Positions 49,201-61,200 of a stretch of DNA of 64,000 nucleotides are shown here, piece by piece. Source of the DNA: Acanthornis magna (Eukaryota; Chordata; Aves; Passeriformes; Acanthizidae); contig JAWUZG010000173.1 in the NCBI GenBank assembly GCA_036785705.1, positions 1,845,001 through 1,909,000 on the forward strand, in the 5' to 3' direction. The notes below the pieces were generated by a model. That model searched no databases and had not been told where the DNA came from. It worked only from the letters and a program-made list of their open reading frames with translations. The translations under genes were made by a program, and so were the position numbers. Within the stretch, counting starts at the first letter, position 1. Each line of letters starts with the position of its first letter.

Positions 49201-52200
49201 AGTATTTGCCGTCCCATACTTAGAAAAATTACTCAGTGGCCACTGCAGTCATTAAAAGCCTTTAATGCATTGGTAAAAGAGTTTTTCTTCTCCTTCCTAT
49301 AAAAAATAGGATGCATTGCTAAGATTTAAAATATGTGTGGATGAATATGTGATGAGCAGGTTACTCAGGTTCAAAAAAAGTGATTTTTTTTTAATTGTGT
49401 TATTCCATTGCACTGTTTATTTATGTGACAGCTAAAATTCAGGCCAATAAAACTGGCCTAGCAGTGCCCTATTTGAAATATGTTTTTCTGGGGCAGTTTC
49501 TTGATATTATTCCACATCTTAAATCCAAAGTCTTGCTACCGTAGCTATGATCTTGAAAGCATCTAAGTGGCCTAGAAGTCTTAAAATTCCTGACAGCCAC
49601 TGGGACTTGCACATTTTTGACATATTTATTCAGAGTCTTATTGTTCCCATGTCAGGAGAAAAGAACAAAATTAGGCTAGTAAGGTGCAAATTATAAAAAC
49701 CATCTTTTCACAAACCGGCACACCTTCGGTGCACACAAGATCTGGGAGGACTCTGCATCTGCTGCAGCAATGAATATCCCCTTGCAGAACAGGATAGCTG
49801 AATTTTTGTGCCACAGGGAGCGTTCTGATGTATAAACCTCCAAACTGTTACTGATACCGGAATAAATGTTGTCCAGATGAGAACTGAACCTTTGGGCAAA
49901 ATATTTTTCATCCTAGAAAAGGAAACAATTGTTCTTTTGGGAGACTTTCTAAAAAAAAAAAATTAGCAGAAGTTTGGTGCAGTACAGATGTCCAGAGTGC
50001 TGGAGGTGACTGGGCAGAGATTCTTGTAGCAGAGAGCTGGAGACCCAGATATTGATGTGATGGTTGTGACTCCTGTGAAGGAGCAGCTTAAGAGGTCTTC
50101 AGCACTGGTGTTGCGATAGGACAAGGGATAATGGGTTTAAACTGAGGGAGGGTTGACTTGGATCAGATAAAAGGAAGAAATTTTTTACACTGAGGGTGGT
50201 TAAGACACTGGTATGGCTTCCCCAGAGAAACTGTGGCTCCCCTGTCCCTGGAGGGGTGTCCAAGGCCAGGTTGGACAGGGCTTGGAGCAACCTGGGATAG
50301 TGGAAGGTGTCCCTGCCCATGGCAGGGGGTGGAACTGGATGAGTTTTAAATCTCCCTTCCAACCCAATCCATTCGGTGATTCTGTGATTCAGATGTTGTC
50401 ACTATGAATGTGTCTCTTCCTCGGCTGAGAAAATCTGCAGAAAGAGTCATAGATGGAAAGTCCTGTAGTAAGTTTTGGTCTCTAACTGTACCTCTGAAAA
50501 CAGTGGTGTGGAGAGGAACCAAGAATTTGTGTTGCAGTCTTTTCTGGCAAGGAAGTAGACCTCCAGGAAAGTCTGTTGCCCTGTATAGCACGGGTTAAGG
50601 ACAGCTTTTTTAATGAGGCCCTGATTGTTTCCAATCATCACCAGGTCCTCTACGAAGCCACAGTTGTGACTGGAGACGTCGAAGGTGGTGGTACCGACGC
50701 CAGTATTTTCATGACTGTCTTTGGATCCAATGGGACCACTGAGGAGATGCAGCTGGAAAAAAACGGAGACAGGTACAGCAACCATCATTTTTATTGGTTG
50801 GAAGGGGAGTAATGACGGATTTTAGCGTCAAGTCAAGAAGCACTTGGGGCTCTGATCGTGCTGCCACTGAAGCACAAACATTTAGTCCCATTGACTTTAT
50901 AGATTCAGAACTGGGCCCCCTGCAAGTGTTTCTGCCAGATATTTTGCGAGCAAAGCAAAGGAGAGCGCTGTATAGCCAGGGAAACCACCCTTTGCCATTT
51001 GTACAAGTTTTGTTTAACCTGCTCAGCGGCTTTGCATCTTGAACAAAAATATGAAGTCCAGCATCATCCCCAAGAAGAATTGTGAACACTGCCCAGGAGA
51101 GCACTGGGAAATGGATAGCTGGTGGCACACAATGCTGCACTGCATGCCCTGATTTTACTAAAAAAGTGAAGTCTCGTGTTTCCTTTAGCAGAAACAGCTA
51201 ACAAACCCTAATCTGATGCCCGGGCTTCTGTGAGCCAAAAAACCCACACATGCCCCCACTCATCCATTTCCCAATGCTTTCCTGTTCCTTCTTAACACCT
51301 TCCCTAGTACAGAAAGCTGTGGCATGCTCAATAATGAACCATCTTTTAATGACAGGTTTCACCACACTTGCATTTAATAAACTTACTTCCTCTGATCTTA
51401 TTCAGCAAAGCAACTTCAGAGCATCAGAAGGGTGGGAGCTTTTGGCCCCACAGACGGAACTCATCTTGCTGAGGGGATGCTGGATAACTGAAGATAAGGT
51501 GCACCTTACACAGAGGTGTTTGCCCAGGGGAAGTTTTACTTGAAGCTGTCGTAGCAGAGTGGGCATCTGGACAAGCACAGTTAAGACTGAGAGCTCCATG
51601 TGTTTAGTTAGTAACAAGCACGAGCCTTGTTTGTTGTGAAAAAAAAATGCAGCAGAGGTGCTGCTGACTAAAATGGCTGTGAGAAACACAGCTGAGTCAT
51701 GCAGGAATCCACAGCTCTTGGCGCTGCTCCCCTCACAGAGGGACATCCAATGTGTGGGGAATGCCCCTGGGTTATGGGGCAAGTGTGGCCATCAGTGACA
51801 TCCCTCTTGCAAGACCCTGGGCAAGCCCAAATGAGCCTGTCCTAACAGGTGTTAATCCTAACACTCAGGTCTAGAAGGTGGGAAAATGGACCACTGCTGT
51901 TTGAATTCAGAAATGAAGCAGATTTCGCAGCAGGGTGTGTCAACCAAAAATCTCTAAAGGGGATCAAGACATCTCCAGCCTCTCGCGAACAGGGTTGTAG
52001 TCTTGCTGTATCTGGCGAGGCAAGTCATGCCCCTAAACCTTGTGACCTCTAAAAACCCATCCCATTTGTCCACATGGCAGAGATGGACAATCTCTGATAT
52101 AAGAGTATGAAAGTGCAATGAAGGAAAATTGAAAAGTCTCTATGTTATTAGCTGTTTTGGTTGTCATCTGACAGTAGAGGATCTGTGAAAGGTGTTGAAA

Positions 52201-55200
52201 AATCATCAGGGCTGTGTAAAGAAGAAGGAAGTGTAAGGCAGAACTCTTATTATGTTAACATCCCCAGGATGCTGTGCTGCTCTACTGACACATCCCTGCT
52301 AGCTGGAGGTGCTCCGTATCACACCTCCAGCTGTACAGAGCTCTTGTCATCTCATTAGCACCCTCTGCAGAGGACATTCATGTCCCCAAATTCACATCCT
52401 GTCTGTTTCCACACCGCTGCCACCAGGCTTCATCCAGCTGTTAACAGCACAGCCTTCCCTGGCTCTTTTCTGCACAGAAATCTCTCCAGCCCTTGCACCA
52501 GCAGTGCAGGGATGGGTGAGAGCTGCTGCAACCAAATGGTAAAAGGCACTTCATCTTTATTGGGGCCATCCAGTGCCAATTCACTCACAGCAGCTTAGTG
52601 CATTATGAAGAACCGTCTGTCTAACCTGCCGCAGATTTAAGGCAATTTTCGCTACATTACTGTTATTGCCAAGACCCCTGGGCAATGGAAATATTTATAA
52701 GGGCAGGCATGGGTAGGAAAGCTTAATGAAATCCTTTAGATAAATGGTTCGGTGTCCTGAAAAGGGAATAGCAGCAGTCAGCTTGTCTGGCTTCTTCTTC
52801 CCTTCTCAATTTTTTTCAGGTTTATGTTCATCTTCATATAAATTAGGGATAGCAAAGAGCTTTTGGGTCACCCAGTTTGTCACTTCAGCAATCACTTCCC
52901 TCTAGTACTTCCCTCTTGGAAGTAGCAGGTGAGCATCAGCATTACAAACTTCAAACAAGACATTTACTGAAGATAAACAATGTTTTATTTTGCTAGCAGA
53001 CATTTTAGCTTAGAGTTTCTCAGCCTGGAAACCCTCGGAGTGAGAGATTTCTGTGAAGCTTTGTAGGTAATAGTGATTGTAATAAAAACTGATCATAGGA
53101 TCACAGCATAATTCAGACTGGAAGGGTCACACCTTTTTCTTAAATAGATGTGGAAATCAATCCAGTTCAGGGACAAAAGTACATTCTCTTTCTCACAGTG
53201 AGACAGGCTGCCTCTGTATCTGGTACCACAGAAAGACGAATAAGAAGAAAAAGGAGTTTTTCAAAGAGCACACATAACCCTTAATAACTAGAAATGGACT
53301 GGGACCAAAATGCCCTGTCCAAATGCCTCTGGGAGTGCAGAGAAAGCAAAGCCTGGATGAAAACTGAGAAGCTTGAGCCAACCCCTATTGCTAACATCTG
53401 CAGCTATGCACGCTCAGATAATGGTGTGAGCATAATCACATTCATCCTGCAGGGGGTAATCTGAACAGAGGTTGGTAAAGAAAATGTTTTTTTCTCCACA
53501 TTCTGGCACTGCACAGCTATGGGAGGCTGCAAGCCTTGCCAGGAATGAGATATCATCATTATGGATTGTTTCTATTACAGCAGTGCCCACATCTTGTGGG
53601 GCTCTTCCCAAACCTCTCAGCACACTCAGGTAATTCCCCCACAAGGAGAAGTTTGCATGAAGGAGGAACCTCAGCAGCAGAGTGGTCACCCTGTGCTTGG
53701 TAGACCCCCTGGATCTGGCTGCCATTTTCCTTAGCAAGGTTTGGATCTCCAACTCCAAGACCAGAGCAGTTCTCCAGAGTATTTAAGGGGCAAACTGGAA
53801 GACACACTTGCTCTGAACAGAGTAACATTGAGCCTGAGGCAGCGCTTTCACTGAATCAAGGCACTCCTCCTAGCACCAGTGGTGCCAAGAGGGAGGGCAG
53901 GTGCAGTCCTAGCCAATGTAATCTTCTTTGGGAAGCACATGTTCGCTGTTTTTTCCCTTCTCCTGCTCTCTGCTGATTGCTCTGGATGAGCAGTTCCTGC
54001 ACATCCTTGTGCCTGCACTCAGCAGCCACGCGCCGGGGAAGGTCTTTCACGCAAGGTTACACAAACCCTCCCTGGCTCTTACCAGAGGCAGAGACAGTTT
54101 GCAAATCCAAATCCCACAAATTCACGAGGCTGTTTTTGTCTCCGTTCTAACACAATTTGCCTGTTCTTACTAAACTTGGGCTTTGAGCTCCAACCCCCAA
54201 TAGCGGTCTCGCTTTTCGCTGAGCCGCAGCGCTGCCTCTCTCCACAGCAAACACAAAGTTTTTTGCTGCACCTCAGGGAAAGGAGATGAGGCGAAATTGT
54301 TCTGCCTTCTAGCTGGAATGGGCCAAGCAAGTGGGCAGCTGCCAGGAGGGAGGCGATGTGCAGAAGCCTGACTGTGAGTCGCTATTGTTCTGGTTACAAA
54401 CAGAATGGTAATGTATGCCACAGGCTGCCTGGAGCAGCTCCAGGTGGGCTGTGTTTTCCAGGGAAGGAGGAATCCCTGTCAAATCTGCACGGAGGTGTCT
54501 TGCCAACAGCACAGTAGCTGGTGCTTGCAGCACAGGAAAGCTCAAGTCCAATAAGGAGCACTCATAAACTTTTAATTTGAGGCTGTTGGGACAGCGAGGG
54601 CTGCGGCACAGGACGGAGGTGCAGCGATGCTGTAAAAAGCAACAGAAACCTCCTTGGTCTTCCAATCCCTGCAGGTTTGAGCGGGGCCAGGAGGACAGTT
54701 TCATTATGGAGATTGCCGACATCGCACCCCTGAGGAAGATGAGGATCCGGACGGACGGGAAGGGAACGCGCCCGCACTGGTTCATGGAAAAGGTAACGCA
54801 TTTGGCATCGCGTGTCCCTCACAACCTGTGTGCCCTGGCACCTCTCAGCCCCTGGCCGAGAGGAGAAAGGCACCCAGTGACTTGTTTTTATTAATTTCCT
54901 ACATTTTGCCTGTTTTTTTTCTCATGGTTTTTCCCTGCAGGAATTGAGTCAAGAAAGAAGAGAGGAAGGGCAAAAGCTGTGCTGTAAAGCTCTTTTTAGG
55001 GTGGAATCGCCACATCTGGAAGTGCTCAAAAGGCTTCTGGATGTGGCACACTTGCAGGATATGGTTTAATAACGACCACTCTGGTGCTGGGTTAATGGGT
55101 GGACTTGATGATATTGGACATCTTTCCCAACCTGAATGATTCCATGATTTCACCACAGATTCTGCAGTTAGATGTCACTGTCCTTCCCTGCACGAGCCTT

Positions 55201-58200
55201 GGTTGGTCACCAGGGCTCCTGCAATATTCTCTGGTCCCTGGGATGTACCTTCAGCCCCTGCAGATCTCTGCCATGTGGGAATCTGAGTCCATGGGAGGGT
55301 GGATGTTTGTCTGCCAAACAGAGACACCCTGGGCTGGGTGGGACATTTCCAAATAATCCACCCAGTCAGCAGCATCATCCCACTTCTCACCTTTCCTTCT
55401 CCTGTAGCACACTGGCAGATTTCTTTCTTTTCTCGTTCATACGAGCAACGTGTCATTTTTATCTTGTATTTTGAATGGAACATGCAAATTGATGGCATTT
55501 TTCCCTGATGGCCTACCTTGAACGAAAGTGCAGTGCTTGCCTTTATCTTCGCTGATAAACCACCAGCTCCTTGCAAGGATCACCTCTATTTGGGTGGTCA
55601 AAAAGAGTTTGCTTGTTGGGGGTCCCTATAGTTATATTTCTAAGATAGGGAGGAAACGATGTGCTGATTCCAGACTATCAGATGTCATTAATGGAGAAAC
55701 ACATCTCTGCCATTTTCCTGTGCCATGGTTTTTCTGGAGTAGATATTCTGCTGGATTTCTGCATCTTGACCTTTTTTTGAGAACAGTTTAAGATCCAGTA
55801 GCTTTACCATGGTCAGAAGGAATAGTGAATGTTTTTTTTATTGGTCCCTTTATCCTTCTTGACTAGTTCACAGCAGTTCTTCTTTTTCCCATAGATAATG
55901 TGTTTCTAAACACTGACCCTACGTAGTCACGAGTTTTCAGGGAAGTGGTGAACTTCACTTGCAGAAGCCTTTCTGTGCTGCAGTACCATTTTTACTTCAG
56001 CATTTCCACTTCTAAAGTTTTTCCTCAGCAGCTGGCGAAGGAGGGGAACTGGAAGAGGGGAAATTTAGGCTGGATATTAGGAAGAAATTCTTTACTGTGA
56101 GGGTGGTGAAATGATGGAACAGGTTGCCCAAGGAGACTGTGGACACCTGGAAGTGTTCAAGGCCAGGTTGGACGGGGCTTGGAGAAACCTGGGATAGTGG
56201 AAGGTGTCCCTCCCAGAGACGGGGCGATGGAACTGGGTGAGCTTTAAGGTTGCTTCCAGTCCTTAACATTCTATGATTTTATGATGATGCTTGTGCAGCT
56301 TTTCAAAGGATTAGACCTCCAGCACATATCTTTAGAATAGATTCCACAGATGCACAGTTTCTCTCTCTGTGCCTAAGGAATAACTCAATCTGTTCCCTGA
56401 TTTGATTCAGATGTCTTGGTCAAACTCCCTTTGTAATTTCTCACATGCCTTCCCCTGAGTTTTATAAATCGTATTCACATAAAATGAAATCAAATAAAGC
56501 TTACTCATCCAGAGACATTCCAGGTCTTGCAACCATGAATCAGCAGTAGCACAAAGGCAAGGGATGGCGGCATCTTTAGTTGTGTCTTCCCACCTTCCTG
56601 TCTGGGCATTCCAAAACCTCAGCCTGCTGGACTGTCCTACCAAAAGCAAAGCTTTCCCAGGAAAGTGGGCAAAGAGGACTCTCATTTTGACCTGTCCAGT
56701 GGGCTCATAGCCACCTTCCAGCTCTACAGAAGCCACAGGCGGATGGTGTACACGAGAACAGGTCTTGAGAACAGACTTAAAAGAGGGCTTGTAAAAGTCA
56801 GGGAGAGCAACTTTTTACACGGGCAGGTAGTGATAGAACAAGGGGTAAGATTTTTAAACTAAAAGAGGAGAGATTTAGATTAAATATTGGAAAGAAACTC
56901 CTGGCTGTGAGGGTGGGGAGGTCCTGGCACAGGCTGCCCAGAGAAGCTGTGGCTGCCCCTGGATCCCTGGAAGTGTTCCGGGCCAGGTTGGATGGGGCCT
57001 GGAGCAACCTGGGATAATGGAAGGTGTTGAAATGGAAGGTCCTTAAGGCTCTTTTCCAACCCAAACCATTCTTTTATAAATCTATTATTTTAGAAGTTTA
57101 TGAAAATTATGCACATAATTTCTGTTTTTCTCAGAGAAGCAGAGCACAGAGGACTTTCTAACTCCAGTGTTACATAGAGAATTGTATTTATTGGTTTTCT
57201 TTGCCACCCTCCGTGCAAAGGTAAACAGAGCATTTGCATTTGCGGGCAGAGGGTGGCTATAGAAGCACTCTGGAAGAGGGGAGGAAGGATTTGTGTTCTC
57301 TGATTTGTATTCCAGACTTAAAAACTTACGTAGCCTGGTGTGACATGAAAACTGATCGGAGCCCATTTCCATTTCTGTCAAAAGTGCATATTAAAACTGC
57401 ATAATGAAATACTTGTGGGGGTAGTGCTAAACTCTCAGACAGATGGTTCACAGTTAGTGCTAACTAGCACAGTGAAATGAGAAGCTAGATTAAGCCATCA
57501 ACCCCGTAATTAACCATTTGTTGCTCCATTTATCTACATGATATTCTCAGTTTTCTTGTTCTATTAAACTAACAATAAATGATCTTTTTAATTCTCTTTG
57601 GTCTTTTGGTAAACTGTTGCTAGCCATAATTTATACTGCTTTTAGTTTACCAGATATAGAAATGCATAAATACCAATTAAAATGCATGAATTATCAATGA
57701 TTCTGTACACAGCCAAAAGATTCAATTTACAAGCAGGCAAGTAGTCATACTTTTTTTTCAGTCTTCATAAAATACACTAAAATTTCATTCAGAATCTCAA
57801 CGAAATAATGAAGTCGGTGCTGAAAATTCAAACTGCGCCACTAGTAGCAATAAGTTTTAAATGCTGATACCTAAACCTCTAGAGGGAACAAAATTTGATT
57901 AGCGATGTTTTGCGACAAAATGAATATTATTGATCATTGCTATGCCCGAAAAGGCATCGTGAATGTTCTCCAAAGCTGAGCAATGTTTTCTGATCGCAGC
58001 ACTGCCGGGAGGGACATAGAGTGTGGATCTTTCCCGCTGACCTAATGCTGAATCTCATGTTCTTCCACTTCAATCTACCATGGCACTGCTCCGTGTTTCT
58101 GAAAAATCAGGGAATAGAATCACAGAATCACAGAATTACTGAATGGTTTGGGCTGGAGGGGACCTTAAAGATCATCTCATTCCACTTCCCTGCCATGGCC

Positions 58201-61200
58201 AGGGACACCTTCCACTGTCCCAGGCTGCTCCAAGCCCTGTCCAGCCTGGCCTTGGACACTTCCAGGGATCCAGGGGCAGCCACAGCTTCTTTGGGCACCT
58301 GTGCCAGGGCCTCCCCACTCTCAACATTAAAAAAAAAAATTGCCTCTAATTAGGAAACTTATCTAAATGCTTTGGAAACCTCTTCCTGGGCTAGGTGGCT
58401 CCTCAGTCCCTGTGATGATTTCACCTGCTGCCCAGTGCCTTAGCTATGAAGTCGAAAAGCTAGAAACAAGAAGGGATGAAAGCAGAGTGAAATAGCAGGA
58501 ATCATGAGACTGTTGAATTCTGCAGAGTTGCTTCCTACAGAATTTTAATGTTACTTTGTGCTGTCAAAGCCAGACAGATAAGAAGCTGCCTTAATGAAGC
58601 ACTAATTGCATTGCATTCAAACGTCACAAATAATCCTGCATGTGGGACTCGGTCTTTATTCAGTTCTTTCTCCTTTGTATAAAGGAGATTAAGAGAATTT
58701 GAGAATTATTATTGAGAATTGAGAATTATATAGCTGAAGCTGACTTTTATTCTTTGCAAAAGAGAGAAGTCTTTTTGTTTTACAGTCAGAAGGTCCTGAT
58801 TTAAAGTGAAGAATAATGACAAGCAACAGAAGCATAAAATCCTGTGTTTGAGCTTTTAAAGGTGAATTCAGGAGTTGTGTATTTTGGTGTCAGTGGAGTG
58901 GGAGACCCTGTGGAGCATGTTTTACATGACATCTGTGAGAAGGTTGGGTAGGGCTAAATCAAATAATCGGACATGTCAAACCTTTCCATTGCAGGAGACA
59001 GCGTGCAATTAATTTGGCTTAAAGTTCCTGTCAACTACTGCATTTGCTCAGCTACAAAGCAAATTATCAGTGTGTTATTCACACACACTTCCACCACCTC
59101 CTTTTCATTGCTCATAGGTGTCCTACAGCCTAGTTAAGCTCCTTGCATAATTAGCAAGGAAGTTTGAGCTGAAAAGCGCACTGGATGCCCACAGCAAGTT
59201 CTAGGTATCCTAAAAAATAGCTCAAGTGCAATGTATAGTAGTGGTCTCATCGCCAAGCAGTAGCTAGTCGTACTGAGAGAAACAGGGAAAAATTAAATAT
59301 AGTCTCAGCTCAGCTCGCTGAGATGACTTTCTTGACCCTCATGATTGAAACCAAAATCCTGCATCATCCTCAGTGTGTGCAACACCCACAAACATCTTCT
59401 TGCAGGATGGGATTCATTTTCTGCTCTTTTAGTCACTGAAAAAAAGACTACATTCGGCTTTCACGCTTTCCAACAAGCTCTTCAGGCCCTCTCTGTAGTC
59501 ATGAGACAGATGGACCTGAGAGAGGGGAAGATGCCTCGGAAAGCTCCTCGCCCGTCCCCAGTTTGGGTGGGGCTTCCCTGGGGATACCCAGGGCCCACCG
59601 CTGACCACAGGATGTGTTTAGGCTGCTTGACCAGCACTGAGGGGGTCCAGGGTGGGTAAGTGAGGCAATGTGCCCGCATTGTGACCCAGCAGTCAGGTGT
59701 GACCCCCAGCTGCTACTTCCATGTCCCTTGCGGTGATCACAGAATCACAGCTTGGGTTGGGAAAGACCTTTAAAGGTCATCTCACTCCACCCCCAACTCT
59801 AGGAAGGGACAATTTCCACTGTCCCAGGTTGCTCCAAGTCCTGTCCAGCCTGGCCTGGGACACTGCCAGGGATCCAGGGGCAGCCACAGCTGCTCTGGGC
59901 ACCTGTGCCAGGGCCTGCCCACCCTCACAGCCAGCAATTCCTAATTCCCAAGATCCCATCTGTCCCTGCCCTCTGGCACTGGGAAGCCATTGCCTGTGTG
60001 CTGTCCCTCCATGCCTTGTCCCCAGTCCCTCTGCAGCTCTCCTGGAGCCCTTCAGGCCCTGCCAGGGGCTCGCAGCTCTCCCTGGAGCCTTCTCTTGTGC
60101 AGGGGAACAGCCCCAGCTCTGCCAGCCTGGCTCCAGAGCAGAGGGGCTCCAGCCCTGGAGCATCTCCGTGGCCTCCTCTGGAGTGGCTCCAGCAGCTCCA
60201 GCTCCTTGTGCTGTTGTTCCCAGGGCTGGGGCAGCTCTGCAGGTGGGGTCTCACCTGAGGGGCAGAGGGGCACAATCCCCCCCTCCCCTGCTGCCCATGC
60301 TGGGGCTCAGCCCAGGATGGAGTTGCATTTCTGGGCTGATATCCCTTGGGCAAAAAAAGCTCATAAAGTGAATCTCTTTCCCCTGCCTGCTCCTCCTGTA
60401 GCACCACCCCAGAACGAGGTATCAGGGGCTCTGTTTCTGTCCCTACTGCTCACAGGAAGGTGCATTCAGCAGCAATCACACACCCTGGGTGAGGGGCTGA
60501 GGATGGAAAAAGCTGGCACTTTGCTCCCACAGTTTTGGTAGCCAGACTTTTTTTCTCAGACAGCATCTGGAACGCTGAGCATGGGCTGGGCATTTGGGAG
60601 AGGCCTGACCTCTCTGTCTGTGAGTGCTCTCCAGCTGACAGCTCTAATCTGCTTCTACCCCCACTGCTTCCCTGACAATTCCCTGCAAGCTTTGCTCAGG
60701 ACGATTTGTTACTAACAGTGTCACTGTCATTCCCAGAGAATGGCTGAGCCTTCTCCAGCATGGAGTTTATGCACCAGAGTGGGGGGAAAACAGAAATTAT
60801 CAGCCAGCCCGACATTACTCACAATTCAATTTTGCAAATTTTCGCCAGAGAAAACTTTCTGGGTTGGACTTCTGAGGGGATGCGGGCATTGCTCACACAT
60901 CCTTGGGAGAGGACACTTCTGTGCCCCAGCAGAAAGGCCACCAGCTGGGGTGGGGGAGACCTGACTCCTGCTTGGTTCAAAGCAAGGGTTTGATTCAATA
61001 TCTCTTGACTCATAGGACAACTCTTTTGACCACAAAGTAATAGTGTCACCGGCTATGAAAAAGCAGCTTTTCAGAAAAGTGGGACATCTTCTACAGCCAA
61101 AAATGTCCTGTCCCCCAGGGACAGGGCCCTGAAGGTGATGTGTTACAGATCCCTGTTTAGCACTGGGCAGAGTGAAAACCCCAGATGAGTGTCCTACCCA

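Noticed and set aside
53414..53828. Two overlapping minus-strand ORFs of 114 and 89 codons, considered as a nested gene
   Set aside because: No recognisable family, no splice context, and unremarkable composition. A protein search would be needed to revive this.
59721..60371. A 216-codon + strand ORF, one of the longest in the window
   Set aside because: It lies across an antisense CR1 copy. Related CR1 copies elsewhere in the window give the same kind of ORF.
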